Below the pieces are notes generated by a model. It saw nothing but the letters and a program-made list of their open reading frames with translations, ran no database searches and was not told the origin of the DNA. DNA of 64,000 nt from a bacterium. GTDB taxonomy: Bacteria > Actinomycetota > Acidimicrobiia > Spongiisociales > Spongiisociaceae. Of the stretch, positions 17,284 through 26,602 are shown in pieces; the first letter of the stretch is position 1; the number at the start of each line of letters is the position of its first letter. Position numbers and translations under genes: made by a program. Location of the stretch: NCBI GenBank assembly GCA_026710435.1, contig JAPOQZ010000175.1, forward strand, positions 16,075 to 80,074, read 5' to 3'.

Positions 17284-17754
17284 ATGACGGCCACCAACCT
17301 TTTCCACGTAGGCGTTCTGGTTCCCGACCTCGACGATGCGGTGGCTCGGTTCACCGAGGTGTTGGGACTCACCTTCAAGGACCCGGCGGTCGCCCATGTC
17401 GACCGGTTCGAACAGAAGTCGAGAGTCGAGCAACTCGACCTCCGCATCACATGGTCGATCGAGGGTCCTCCCTACCTCGAAATACTCGAGTCGCAGGACA
17501 ACGACGGCCTCTACGGCCGCGAGCGCGAAGGCCTGCACCACATCGGGTTGTGGGAACCGGATCCGGAGACTCTGATCGAGCGCCTGGTGAATCTCGGTTT
17601 GAAGAACGAAGGCACCCAGTACATGCCGGACGACCGGATTCTGGCCACCTACACCGCGCCCCAGGAACTGTACGGCCCCCGCCTCGAGTTCATCGAGGCC
17701 GGTCGCCGTCCCGGAATGGAGGCCTGGCTCGCCGGGGAGGAATGGCTGGACTGA
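17284..17754 (+). CDS. VOC family (glyoxalase-like) protein
   Basis: A 156-aa vicinal-oxygen-chelate protein with two beta-alpha-beta-beta-beta modules. It begins NLFHVGVLVPDLDDAVARF, and the second module carries GLHHIGLW, giving His residues at the usual metal positions plus Glu candidates (YLEILE, LEFIEAG). Related proteins include epimerases, lactoylglutathione lyases and dioxygenases. Here it sits between the sugar-binding protein and an isomerase gene, so a sugar-intermediate epimerase or lyase is plausible. Confidence 0.7.
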   Translation: MTATNLFHVGVLVPDLDDAVARFTEVLGLTFKDPAVAHVDRFEQKSRVEQLDLRITWSIEGPPYLEILESQDNDGLYGREREGLHHIGLWEPDPETLIERLVNLGLKNEGTQYMPDDRILATYTAPQELYGPRLEFIEAGRRPGMEAWLAGEEWLD

Positions 17755-17860
17755 TTCCTCCCCGTCGGTGGCTCGATTGTCGCGGGCCGTACCCGCTCTG
17801 CACTGTCCCTGAGGCTCCGGGCGGCGCCCGGCCGGCCGGCAGACCGGGACAGGAGGCCCC

Positions 17861-18754
17861 ATGACTCCCTCTGATCCGGTTCCTCGCTTCGATCTGACCG
17901 CCGGTCACTTCACGATCGCCGGTTCGCCGGTGGGTGCGGGGTACGGGACCAAGTCGCCCTGGACCTTCGAAGTGAGGGTGGAGGCGGCCGCCGCGGCCGG
18001 ATACCGGTCGATCGGGCTGGGCGAGGCGGACTACTCGGGCATGCGTGCCTCGGGGGTGACCGACGAGGAGTTGGTGGACACCCTCGACCGGCACGGGATC
18101 CGGGTGGCGGAGATCGAGTTCCTGTTCGACTGGATGCACGACGACGAGGACGCCGAGATACCGGCGGCGATAGCGGAGACCCTCTACCACATGGCAGACG
18201 TGTTCCGCCCGCACCATGTGAACATGGGCGACGTTCGCTTCCCGCCGGGACGTCCCCTGGAGTTGGTAGCCGAACGTTTCGGAGCCGTGTGCGACCGGTT
18301 GGCGCCGTTCGGAGTGAAGGCGGCGATAGAGTTCATGCCGTGGACGTCGATCCCCGATCTGGACACGGCATGCGAGATCATCGAGCGGGCAGGACGGGAC
18401 AACGCGGGGATAGATCTTGACACCTGGCACTACTTCCGCGGGCCGTCGCACCTCGGCCAACTCTCCCGCGTCGATCCCTCCCTCATCCTGGCGGTTGCAT
18501 TGAACGATGCCGGTCCCCCGCTGCAGGATGTGATCCTGGACACCAGCCGGCGCCGTCTCCTCCCGGGAGAGGGGACTTTCGATCTCGACGGGTTCCTCAC
18601 CGATCTGGCCGCCACGGGGGCCCGCCCGCTGATGGGGGTGGAGGTGCTGTCAGACCGCCAGACGGCGCTGCATCCGTCGGAGGCGGCCCGGGTGTCCTTC
18701 GACGCCGCCAGCAAGGTCTTGTTGCGAGCGGGCTGGCCGGGAGGATCGGAATGA
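17861..18754 (+). CDS. sugar phosphate isomerase/epimerase (AP endonuclease 2-like TIM barrel)
   Basis: A 297-aa protein of the xylose isomerase-like TIM-barrel family, with metal-site candidates in EFLFDW, IEFMPWTSIPDL, GIDLDTWHYFRG and GVEVLSD. Relatives act on inosose, hydroxypyruvate or keto sugars. CAGGAGG lies upstream of the ATG and the stop overlaps the ATPase start (ATGA). Its place inside a sugar-importer operon supports a role in the first steps after uptake. Confidence 0.78.
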   Translation: MTPSDPVPRFDLTAGHFTIAGSPVGAGYGTKSPWTFEVRVEAAAAAGYRSIGLGEADYSGMRASGVTDEELVDTLDRHGIRVAEIEFLFDWMHDDEDAEIPAAIAETLYHMADVFRPHHVNMGDVRFPPGRPLELVAERFGAVCDRLAPFGVKAAIEFMPWTSIPDLDTACEIIERAGRDNAGIDLDTWHYFRGPSHLGQLSRVDPSLILAVALNDAGPPLQDVILDTSRRRLLPGEGTFDLDGFLTDLAATGARPLMGVEVLSDRQTALHPSEAARVSFDAASKVLLRAGWPGGSE

Positions 18755-20259
18755 CCACCGAGGTTCCCCTGCTCCTGGTCGAGGGCGTTTCGAAGTCCTT
18801 CGGATCGATCAAGGCTCTCGACGCGATTGACTTCGAGGTTCGTTCCGGTGAGGTGATGGCCCTGGTCGGCGAGAACGGGGCCGGCAAGAGCACCCTGGTG
18901 AAGATCCTCGCCGGCATGTACACCCCCGACGCGGGGACTATCGACCTGGCGGGCGAGCGCGTGGAGTTCAGCGGGGCCACGCGGTCGGAGCAGGCCGGCA
19001 TAGCGGTGGTCCAGCAGGAGCTGTCTCTGGTTCCGACCCTGTCGGTGGCCGACAACATCTTCCTGGGAGACACGAGACGGGGGTGGAACGCCGCACCGAG
19101 AGTCTTGGCAGAGGCATCAGCTCCCTACCTCTTCCAAGTAGGTCTGGGGGATATGGATCCTCTGAGCCGCGTAGAGCTCCTGACCGTCGCGGAACGCCAG
19201 CTCATCGAAGTGGCCCGCCTGCTGGCCAGGAACGCCCGCGTCCTGATCTTCGACGAGCCGACCGCAGCTCTGGCCGACCGGGAGATCGAGAGGGTGAAGT
19301 CGGTCGTGCGTGCCCTCCAGTATCGAGGAAGGTCGATCATCTACGTCACGCACCGCCTCGACGAGGTCTTCGAGCTGGCGGATCGGGTGACCGTGTTCCG
19401 GGACGGACGTTCCAACCTTCCGGTCGCCACCGCCGACATCACGCTCGATGAGCTGATCTCGATGATGCTCGGAGGCAGCCTGGCAGCGTTGTTTCCCGAG
19501 CGAGGGGACGGGGAGCCCGGAGAGGTGGTGCTGGAGGTGAGCGACCTGCGGACCGAGAGGCTGGCCTCCCCGGTCCGTCTCGAGGTAAGGGCCGGGGAGA
19601 TTGTCGGGCTGGCCGGCCAGCTGGGCAGCGGCGCCAGCGACACCCTCAGAGCGATCGCCGGTCACGAAACACGGGTGTCGGGTTCGGTGACGGTGGCAGG
19701 ACAGCCGGTTCCACCCGATTCACCGGCCGCCGCTATCCGGAGCGGTATCGGCTACAGCTCGGCCGACCGCAAGCGCGACGGGATATTCCTGCAACGGACC
19801 GTGGTCGAGAACCTCACCTCCCCCAGCCTCGGACTGATTTCCCGCCGAGGGTGGTTGCGCAGGCGGGCCGAGCGGGCGATGAGCGACCGGATCGCCCGGA
19901 CCTTCACCATCGACCGGGCCCGGCTGGGATCCCTCGCCGGGGCCTTGAGCGGAGGCAACCAGCAGAAGGTGGCGGTAGGGAAGTGGACGGGCGCCCGTCC
20001 TAGGGTGCTACTGGTCGACGAACCGACCCGCGGGGTAGACGTAGGTGCCCGGGCCGAGATCTACAGCCACCTGCGCTCCATAGCCTCAGGCGGTATGGGC
20101 ATCGTGTTCGCATCGTCCGACACCCAGGAGGTGCTGGGTATCGCCGATACGGTGGTGACCTATTTCCGGGGCGCGCAGGTTAGCGTTCGGGACTGGGCCG
20201 GAACCGATTCGAGGCTCCTCACCCGCGAGATCACCCATCCCAAGGGAGGCGAAGCGTGA
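18751..20259 (+). CDS. sugar ABC importer ATPase with two nucleotide-binding domains (RbsA/MglA type)
   Basis: A 502-aa tandem ATPase. The first domain has Walker A GENGAGKST and Walker B VLIFDEPT. The second has the relaxed P-loop GQLGSGASDTL usual for this family, signature LSGGNQQKV and VLLVDEPTRGVDVG. The first domain lacks a strong LSGGQ and reads LLTVAERQLIEVA, also family-typical. It energises monosaccharide or polyol import with the two permeases encoded next; four-base overlaps link all three genes. Confidence 0.9.
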   Translation: MTTEVPLLLVEGVSKSFGSIKALDAIDFEVRSGEVMALVGENGAGKSTLVKILAGMYTPDAGTIDLAGERVEFSGATRSEQAGIAVVQQELSLVPTLSVADNIFLGDTRRGWNAAPRVLAEASAPYLFQVGLGDMDPLSRVELLTVAERQLIEVARLLARNARVLIFDEPTAALADREIERVKSVVRALQYRGRSIIYVTHRLDEVFELADRVTVFRDGRSNLPVATADITLDELISMMLGGSLAALFPERGDGEPGEVVLEVSDLRTERLASPVRLEVRAGEIVGLAGQLGSGASDTLRAIAGHETRVSGSVTVAGQPVPPDSPAAAIRSGIGYSSADRKRDGIFLQRTVVENLTSPSLGLISRRGWLRRRAERAMSDRIARTFTIDRARLGSLAGALSGGNQQKVAVGKWTGARPRVLLVDEPTRGVDVGARAEIYSHLRSIASGGMGIVFASSDTQEVLGIADTVVTYFRGAQVSVRDWAGTDSRLLTREITHPKGGEA

Positions 20260-21233
20260 CCGGGCGTGACGGGTCCGTCCGCGGCCGAGCCGGTCCTGCG
20301 CGCTCGATGGTCGTCCCGCTGTCCGTGGTCGGCGCGGTGCTGGTCCTCGGAGTGGTCGGATGGATCACCACCCCCGAGTTCGTCACCTACCGGAACTTCC
20401 AGACCATCGTCCGGGCTGCGGCCCTGATCGGCATAGTCGCGGTCACGATGACGCTCATCACGATCGCCGGAAGCTTCTTCTCCCTCTCCGTTTCCCAGAC
20501 CGCCGCCATGTCGGCGATATCCTTCGCTGCCTTCCTGAGTTGGGGTTTCCCCGTCTGGATAGCCTTCCTGGCGGTGATCCTGCTCGCCTCGGCCGTGGGC
20601 GTGCTCCAGGGAGGTGCGGTGGCCCTCGGTGGCAACCCGATCATCGTGACCCTGGCCGTCGGAGCGGTCATATTCGGGCTGGTGGCCTGGCTCACCGACA
20701 ACAAGACGGTGCGAACGGGCACCGACGCGGCCGAGTGGATCGGTACGTCCCGTCCCCTGGAGATACCCAACCAGACCTGGGCTTTCATTCTCATCACGAT
20801 CATCACCGCGGTCGTACTCACCAGGACCCGCTTCGGGCGTGAGGTCACGCTCGTGGGAGCCAACCGGTTCGCCGCTACCACAACCGGTCTCCGGCCGGGA
20901 AGGGTCGCGGTCTACGTCTTCCTGGTCTCGTCGCTGGGCGCCGCTCTGGCGGGGATATTCACCGCTGCCCAGTTCAGCCAGGGACGCCTCGACCACTTCG
21001 ACGGGGTCGACATCGACGCCATCGCCGCAGTCCTCGTGGGCGGGGCAGCGATCCAGGGCGGAGAGGGGTCGGCCACCCGAACCGCGCTGGGGGCGGTCTT
21101 CATCGCCGCCCTGCAGAACCTGATGGTCCTGCGAGGCTTCAGCTACGGGGTCCGGGTATTCTTCGTCGGGCTGGCGATCCTGGTCAGCGTGAGCGCCTTC
21201 ACCCTGATCCGCAACCGGAGGCGGCTGGCATGA
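20256..21233 (+). CDS. sugar ABC importer permease 1 (RbsC type)
   Basis: A 325-aa membrane protein with about eight to ten hydrophobic segments and the BPD_transp_2 consensus (VGANRFAATTTGLRPGRV, the cytoplasmic loop contacting the ATPase, and AIAAVLVGGAAIQGG). The GTG start overlaps the ATPase stop and the end overlaps the second permease. Two different permeases suggest a heterodimeric channel. Confidence 0.88.
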   Translation: MTGRDGSVRGRAGPARSMVVPLSVVGAVLVLGVVGWITTPEFVTYRNFQTIVRAAALIGIVAVTMTLITIAGSFFSLSVSQTAAMSAISFAAFLSWGFPVWIAFLAVILLASAVGVLQGGAVALGGNPIIVTLAVGAVIFGLVAWLTDNKTVRTGTDAAEWIGTSRPLEIPNQTWAFILITIITAVVLTRTRFGREVTLVGANRFAATTTGLRPGRVAVYVFLVSSLGAALAGIFTAAQFSQGRLDHFDGVDIDAIAAVLVGGAAIQGGEGSATRTALGAVFIAALQNLMVLRGFSYGVRVFFVGLAILVSVSAFTLIRNRRRLA

Positions 21234-22231
21234 ACCGGCTCGCGGAGCGGATGGAGGCGATCGTCTGGGCCCGTCTAGCCCTGTTCGTGGGCGTGTTCGT
21301 CGTATTTGCGATCTCGGACCATCGTTACGCCACGCCCAACAACATCTTCACCATCTTCGAAGGCTTCGCCTGGCTAGGACTGGCCGCGCTCGCCGTGGGC
21401 CTCACGATCATCGCCGGGGAACTCGACCTCTCGGTGGGATCGGTGGCGGCGGTGTCAGGCATCATCGCGGTGTCGGTCGTGGAGGACGTCGGTCTGGTGG
21501 GGGCGGTGCTCGTTTCCACCCTCTGCGGACTCGTCTACGGCGCCGCCCAGGGTTACCTGGTCCACCGGCTGAAGATCCACTCCCTGGTCTTCACCCTCGG
21601 AACGCTGATCGGGCTGCGGGGCCTCGCCTTCATGATCTCGGGGGAGAACACCGTGGTGATGAAGAACCTCGACATCGCCGACACGGTACGGCACCAGCTG
21701 TGGATATTCTCGCCGTTCAGCCTGGTCACGATCCTTGTGTTCACCCTGGTCGGCCTGTTCCTCGTGTACACCAGGTGGGGCCGCGAGATATACGCCATCG
21801 GCGGGGGGCGCCAGGAGGCGGCCGCAGCCGGCGTACCGCTGGTCCGTCCCCTGGTCCTGACCTTCGCGCTGTCGGGTTCGATGGCGGCACTGGCCGGCGC
21901 GCTCACGTCCATCAAGTCGGGAAGCGCGGGTCCGGCCGCCTTCGAGCAACTGCTCCTCCCGGCGGCAACCGCGGCGCTGATCGGCGGTGTCAGCCTGCTG
22001 GGCGGCAAAGGCTCGGTCGCCGGGATCGCAGTCGGCACCCTCACCCTGCGCTTCATCACCAGCGGGCTGAGCCTGGGAGGGGCGCCGTTCTACGTGCTGA
22101 CCCTGGCCACAGGAGCAGTCCTGATCGTCGTGGTGGTGCTCGAACTCATCGTCGAGCGGCCCGTCGTCCGCGCCGGGTTTCGGCGGTGGCGAGCCCGAAG
22201 GCGCGTCCGGGCCGGCGGGCCACCGGCGTGA
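21230..22231 (+). CDS. sugar ABC importer permease 2 (RbsC type)
   Basis: A 333-aa polytopic protein, paralogous to the preceding permease. Landmarks are GLTIIAGELDLSVGSVAAVSG near the N-terminus, GGGRQEAAAAGVPLVRP in the coupling loop and ALIGGVSLLGGKGSVAG. The ATG overlaps the upstream stop by four bases. The gene ends the importer operon. The C-terminal tail is Arg-rich (FRRWRARRRVRAGG), probably cytoplasmic. Confidence 0.88.
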   Translation: MNRLAERMEAIVWARLALFVGVFVVFAISDHRYATPNNIFTIFEGFAWLGLAALAVGLTIIAGELDLSVGSVAAVSGIIAVSVVEDVGLVGAVLVSTLCGLVYGAAQGYLVHRLKIHSLVFTLGTLIGLRGLAFMISGENTVVMKNLDIADTVRHQLWIFSPFSLVTILVFTLVGLFLVYTRWGREIYAIGGGRQEAAAAGVPLVRPLVLTFALSGSMAALAGALTSIKSGSAGPAAFEQLLLPAATAALIGGVSLLGGKGSVAGIAVGTLTLRFITSGLSLGGAPFYVLTLATGAVLIVVVVLELIVERPVVRAGFRRWRARRRVRAGGPPA

Positions 22232-22559
22232 ATGCTCGCCCTATGGGGTCGGGAGCGCGACGCATCCGGTTCCGGACCGGGTCGCCGTACCACCCGAGGC
22301 TTTCCCTATGCACCGAGGGCCGATTCGACGTGACCGGTCTCGGGGACGGTCGGGCGGACTGCATCCCCTGAGGAGGCGGCAGCAGACCGTTCTAATCCCT
22401 TCCAGGCTCCAAGGTTCGAAGAAGTCCTGCGCATCTCCGTAGGGGTCGCCTGCTTGGGTTGGTCCAGGGCTGCGGGTACGATCGCCACGCCTTCGCCGGC
22501 CACCGATCGCCTCGCGAGGGCCGTCTTGCGAGCATGATCGATGGGAGGAGGGTCCGCTC
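22232..22559. other. intergenic, no gene recognised
   Basis: About 330 bp between the importer operon and a membrane protein gene. No convincing frame, RNA or repeat was seen. The strand-independent GC remains high. Confidence 0.4.
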
Positions 22560-23279
22560 TTGCAGACCACGAACCGCCGGAGACCAGCCCTGGTTGACGG
22601 ACGGAAGGTGTTGAATGCCAGGATGGCAGGGGTCTTCCTGCTCCTGACGGCCCTGGCGACGGCCATGTCTGTCCTCGGTCGGCTCGCTTCCGACACTGAT
22701 CGCTCTGGTTTGGACGAGTCGCTGGCAGCGATCGCCTCGAACATGTTTCCGTACGTGCTAGCAGGCGCGGGTCGCCTCGCTTCGGGAATCACCCTGCTAC
22801 TGGCGGCCCACTACCTGAGAGGAAGGGGGCTCGCCAACCGGGATCGGGTTTCTCGTTTCGTTTTCCCCCTGCTCACTCTGTCCGGCATCGCGAATGCCGT
22901 GTCGGGAGGTCTGGCGATAGTGCCGGCGCGGGTTGCGTCAACAATCCTTCCCCTGGATTCCAGTTTCGGCATGCCCCCGGGTGTCCGGACCGTCGCGGAT
23001 CTGCACTCACTCACGGGTACGGTCAGCTTCGCCCTCGCCGGGCTGGGGTTGGTGGCACTCTGCGGAACTTTGTGGCGGGCGGGCGGGGTTCTCCGAGGGC
23101 TTGCCCTGTTGACTGCGGCTCTCGGGTTAGGGATGCAGTTCATCTGGGTGGACGCTGCCACCGCGCCCCATAGGGTCAGCGGCGCTGCCTACCTGATCTG
23201 GCTCGTGACGGTGGGTGGCATCCTGGTGTCGGCGCCCGCGGTAGCAATCCCTGATCGAAATGCGGCTGCCCCTACCTGA
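22560..23279 (+). CDS. putative integral membrane protein (DUF4386-like)
   Basis: A 239-aa protein with about six hydrophobic helices, a short charged N-terminus, and the ARMAGVFLLLTALATAMSVLG opening seen in DUF4386-type proteins of unknown function. The start is a TTG at 22560; GGGAGGAGGG lies 14-18 bases upstream, so an ATG at 22617 (NARMAGV region) is an alternative. No operon partner is close. Confidence 0.55.
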   Translation: MQTTNRRRPALVDGRKVLNARMAGVFLLLTALATAMSVLGRLASDTDRSGLDESLAAIASNMFPYVLAGAGRLASGITLLLAAHYLRGRGLANRDRVSRFVFPLLTLSGIANAVSGGLAIVPARVASTILPLDSSFGMPPGVRTVADLHSLTGTVSFALAGLGLVALCGTLWRAGGVLRGLALLTAALGLGMQFIWVDAATAPHRVSGAAYLIWLVTVGGILVSAPAVAIPDRNAAAPT

Positions 23280-23677
23280 ATGTCATCTGCCGCCGCCCGA
23301 GTGGTAGGCCGGTGTGTCGTTGCGTCGACCCGCAACCGGGTTGCAGTTAGCGAGCGTCGAGATGTCCGGCCGCTTCCTATCAGGAGTGATGGAGCACAGA
23401 CGGGTTCCGTGGGCTCTCAAGCGGCGGACGAGCCGCGTCGTGGCGTTTCCGTAGACCCGGAAGATAGCCGGGCGGCCCGGTGTCCGTTACGGGGGAGGGC
23501 CGTCTCGCGCGCTTGCGTCCGGATGTCCGCTACTTAACGCGCGCAGCAGGCCAAGATGGGGACCACCGTCACTTCTGACCTGTTGGAGCCCTTCGGATTC
23601 TGACGGAGTATCCGATGCTACGGGCTGGGCAATCGGGGGGTCCGTAGGACAGGACGGTGCCCGGGAAGGGGAAGGCC
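23280..23677. other. intergenic, no gene supported
   Basis: Nearly 400 bp. An 85-codon frame begins directly after the previous stop but is Arg/Ser-rich, lacks a binding site and resembles random high-GC coding; it was not called. Confidence 0.4.
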
Positions 23678-24034
23678 ATGAGAGTGGTTGGCATCTACAA
23701 CGCGGACGGCGGCCTGTCGGGTGAGCTCCGTTACGTCCGGGACAAGATGATGGGCCGGAGCGACTGCGCTCTGTGCGAACTCACCCACGGCTGGAACGCG
23801 TTCGGTAAGCGTTCCTGGCGTGACGCCTGCCGGTCCAGTCCGGTCCCCCTCGAGATGATCCACCGTGACGAGGCGACTGAGTCGCAGATGGCAGCCGCGA
23901 TTACCCTGCCGGCGGTGCTGATCGGGGAGGAAGGCACGTGGCGGAGGGCCGCCGACGCCGGACTCATACATTCGATGCGCAAGGAACCGGCCAAGCTCGT
24001 GGACCATCTGGTCGAACTCCTAGGAGGGTGCTGA
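23678..24034 (+). CDS. small conserved protein with CALCELTH motif
   Basis: A 118-aa soluble protein (MRVVGIYNADGGLSGELRYV; a CxxC in SDCALCELTHGW; LPAVLIGEEGTWRRAADAGLI). It resembles uncharacterised bacterial proteins with a CALCDITH-type cysteine pair; the function is not known to me. GGGAAGGGGAAGG precedes the ATG at 23678; a GTG seven codons upstream is less likely. The final codons (LGGC-stop) are supplied by the P palindrome that begins at 24022, suggesting the repeat inserted at the gene's end. Confidence 0.65.
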   Translation: MRVVGIYNADGGLSGELRYVRDKMMGRSDCALCELTHGWNAFGKRSWRDACRSSPVPLEMIHRDEATESQMAAAITLPAVLIGEEGTWRRAADAGLIHSMRKEPAKLVDHLVELLGGC

Positions 24035-24124
24035 ACAATGACGATTGCTCGGGCCTGCCGCCCGCCAGCCCAGGCATTTTGCTGGCGGTTGGCAGGCCGC
24101 TGGTGGATTGCTCAGCACCCTCCT
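24022..24124. repeat. 103-bp P palindrome, copy 2
   Basis: Starts AGGAGGGTGCTGAACAATG and ends ATTGCTCAGCACCCTCCT, with nested inverted segments (CGGGCCTGCCG ... TTGGCAGGCC and CCGCCAGC ... GCTGGCGG) giving a long hairpin. The same 103-bp unit lies inverted at 46966-47068, and reduced copies occur at 8387 and 41147. Confidence 0.85.
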
Positions 24125-24180
24125 GGAAGCCCAGGGCAGCTGAGAGGTGCTGAGGCTCCGGACTGGGAGCATGGCCCTTC

Positions 24181-24474
24181 CAGTGTCCTGGATCTTTGTT
24201 TGTGCTGCGTGTGGAGGGAGGGTGTCGTGGCACGAGGATTGGTTATGTCATATGCCCATTGCATACTGGTGGGTAACCGTATAGCACCAAGCGGTCCGTT
24301 TTGGGTACCGACCGGGCCGGGCTGGGATCATGCAGACCGTACGACCCCTGGTAGGGGATGGCGGGACGCGTTTCGGCGCCGAGGAGGCGGCGGCCGGGGG
24401 TGGGGCCCGCCGGAGGCAACAGGTCCCCGTGTTTTTCGCGTTCTCGGGACCCGGGCGCTCGTCCGGTGGTGGCT
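24181..24474 (+). repeat. R290 dispersed repeat, copy 1
   Basis: About 290 bp, beginning AGTGTCCTGGATCTTTG and ending after TTTTTCGCGTTCTCGGGACC. It is closely matched at 40830-41119 and more distantly at 46621-46915. The best-conserved block is GGGACGCGTTTCGGCGCCGA followed by GGAGGCGGCGGC. Indels between copies break every reading frame, so it is not coding. The remainder of 24035-24598 holds only P copy 2 and spacer. Confidence 0.75.
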
Positions 24475-24598
24475 ACGGGCATCTTGAGCGAATCTGGGAA
24501 TAAGGACGCCGGTTCACAACGCTCGGGCCCGGTGGTCCGCCAACCGGAGACCCTGAAGGATCCGCCTTGAGCGCCTTGGTCAAGTGCTAACCGGCCGG

Positions 24599-25243
24599 TC
24601 AGGAATCCCACCCACGGGCGCGCTCAAGCAGATCGATCACCTCGCTGTCCGGTGTCGGCCCGAAGTCGTCGTAGAAGAATCCGATCGCGGCGAACCGTTG
24701 AGGCGTGGAGGCGACCACGAAGTCGTCGGCAGCATCCTCGAAGATGGCAGCCGCTTCGCGGGGAGCGACCGGCGCCGCCATGACGATGCGATCCGCACCC
24801 AGCCGGCGGGCGATAGGGCAGGCGGCAAGCGCCGTCGAACCGGTGGCGATGCCGTCGTCGACGATCACCGCCGTTCTCCCGTCCAGGTTCACGGGCGGGC
24901 GGCCTTGCCGGAACGTATCCGCTTGGCGGACGAGTTCCTTGCGCTCGCGACGTTCCACCCGCTCCAGTTGGCGGGCCGGGATACCGAGCCGTCGTATGCG
25001 ACCTTCGTCGACGATCCTCACTCCCCCTTCGCCGATCGCCCCCATAGCCAGTTCCGGTTGGAACGGAACGCCGAGCTTCCTCACGAGCAACACCTCTAGC
25101 GGCAACGACAATTCGCGGGCGACCTCGAATCCCACCGGGACCCCTCCGCGAGGGAGTCCCAGAACCACGGCGGGTTCTGTGCGCAGGTGCACGAGGAGAT
25201 TGGCCAGTTGGCGGCCGGCATGGGAGCGGTTCACGAATCTCAC
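24599..25243 (-). CDS. phosphoribosyltransferase family protein
   Basis: A 214-aa type I PRTase fold: VVLGLPRGGVPVGFEVA near the N-terminus and the PRPP loop TAVIVDDGIATGSTALAA. This clade is often found alone or fused to hydrolases and is commonly annotated only by domain; its acceptor is unknown. The GTG at 25243 follows AGGAGGGA; the longer upstream frame overlaps the divergent mechanosensitive channel gene and was rejected. Divergent promoters are expected in the 126-bp space before the channel. Confidence 0.78.
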   Translation of the reverse strand: MRFVNRSHAGRQLANLLVHLRTEPAVVLGLPRGGVPVGFEVARELSLPLEVLLVRKLGVPFQPELAMGAIGEGGVRIVDEGRIRRLGIPARQLERVERRERKELVRQADTFRQGRPPVNLDGRTAVIVDDGIATGSTALAACPIARRLGADRIVMAAPVAPREAAAIFEDAADDFVVASTPQRFAAIGFFYDDFGPTPDSEVIDLLERARGWDS

Positions 25244-25369
25244 AACTCCCTCCTGCTGACTCGACGGATTCTGCCATGCACCAACCGGTTCTGCGTCCTC
25301 TCGACGCCCGGTCCGGCTCGCCGAGCGGCTCACATTGAAGTGGGATCGCCTGATCGGTACCGTGGCGGC

Positions 25370-26407
25370 ATGGCTCACTTTCCGATTGCACAAACGCTGG
25401 CCGATGCGTGCGGGGCCGATCCGGGGGGCGTATGCGCCCTCGTGTTCGACTTGACCGCCAACTCGCAAGCGGCCCGTATCTCAGACCTCGCCGCCCGACC
25501 CGTGAAGGTTGCGCTCATCCTCCTGGCGGCGTGGCTCATCAACCGGATAGTCCGGCGATGGGTCGATCACGCCGTGGAGAGCTGGTTGGAGCGCACCTCC
25601 ACCAAGGCGGACGAGGTCCGCCGGCAGTCGGCGGAGGCGTCGGGACCCATCGACGACCTTCGCGAGGCGGCGCTCCGGCGGGCCAGATTGCTCATCGAAC
25701 AGCAGGAAAGGACCAGCCAGCGGACCAGGACGCTCGGAGCTGTGCTCCGTTCGATTGCCTCGTTCACCGTGTACGGCGTGGCGGTCATGATGGCCCTCGG
25801 CGAGTTCGACGTGAACCTGGGCCCGCTGATCGCGGGTGCCGGCATCGTGGGAGTGGCGGTCGGATTCGGCGCCCAGAGCCTGGTCAAGGATTTCCTGTCC
25901 GGCGTCTTCATGCTGCTGGAGGACCAGTACGGTGTCGGGGACGTGATAGACGTGGGTGACACGGCCGGGGTGGTCGAGGAGGTCAAGCTTCGCAGCACCC
26001 AGGTGCGGGACATCAACGGGACGCTGTGGCACATTCCCAACGGTTCGATCCGCCGCGTGGCCAACATGTCGCAGGACTGGGGGCGGGCCGTTCTCGACGT
26101 GGAGGTCGCCTACGACACCCATATCACGGAGGCGATGGATGTGATCAAACAGGTCGCCGACTCCGTCTGGCACGACCAGCTACCGGGCGCCACCATCATC
26201 GAGGAGCCGGCCATCGCCGGTGTCCAGAGCTTCGGCGAGAGCGCGATAACCATACGGCTGATGGCCAAGACAGAGCCCGGAGAGCATTGGGCCGCTTCCC
26301 GTGAACTGCGCGCTCGGCTCAAGGACGCCCTTGACGAGGCCGGAATAGAGATACCGTTCCCGCAGCGCACGATCTGGGTTCGAGGGGAGGACGCCGCCGG
26401 TGCTTAG
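25370..26407 (+). CDS. small-conductance mechanosensitive ion channel (MscS family)
   Basis: A 345-aa protein: hydrophobic helix near residues 45-60, a charged coiled-coil-like stretch (ADEVRRQSAEASG ... RRARLLIEQQERT), two further helices, the pore-lining GAGIVGVAVGFGAQSLVKDF helix and the beta domain with PNGSI. It would open on hypo-osmotic membrane tension. The ATG at 25370 lacks a strong binding site, but the longer frame overlaps the divergent PRTase gene. Confidence 0.88.
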   Translation: MAHFPIAQTLADACGADPGGVCALVFDLTANSQAARISDLAARPVKVALILLAAWLINRIVRRWVDHAVESWLERTSTKADEVRRQSAEASGPIDDLREAALRRARLLIEQQERTSQRTRTLGAVLRSIASFTVYGVAVMMALGEFDVNLGPLIAGAGIVGVAVGFGAQSLVKDFLSGVFMLLEDQYGVGDVIDVGDTAGVVEEVKLRSTQVRDINGTLWHIPNGSIRRVANMSQDWGRAVLDVEVAYDTHITEAMDVIKQVADSVWHDQLPGATIIEEPAIAGVQSFGESAITIRLMAKTEPGEHWAASRELRARLKDALDEAGIEIPFPQRTIWVRGEDAAGA

Positions 26408-26602
26408 GCACGGAAGGGTCAGAGAACCCCGGTTGTCGAGCAGCGGATGCATCGGACTCCTTCAGGCGAGCGATCGGATCCGGCCCGGGCGCGAATCCCT
26501 GCTGTCCTTGGGTGAAGATTCCCACTCTGGCCAGATAACCGTGGATCGGGTTAAGGTCTTTCCTGCGGCACGGATCCCATCCGGGCTGGGCGAAAGGGCG
26601 GA

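Noticed and set aside
24181..24474. R290 copies as a small coding gene
   Set aside because: Frames differ between copies because of indels, and there is no shared start or stop.
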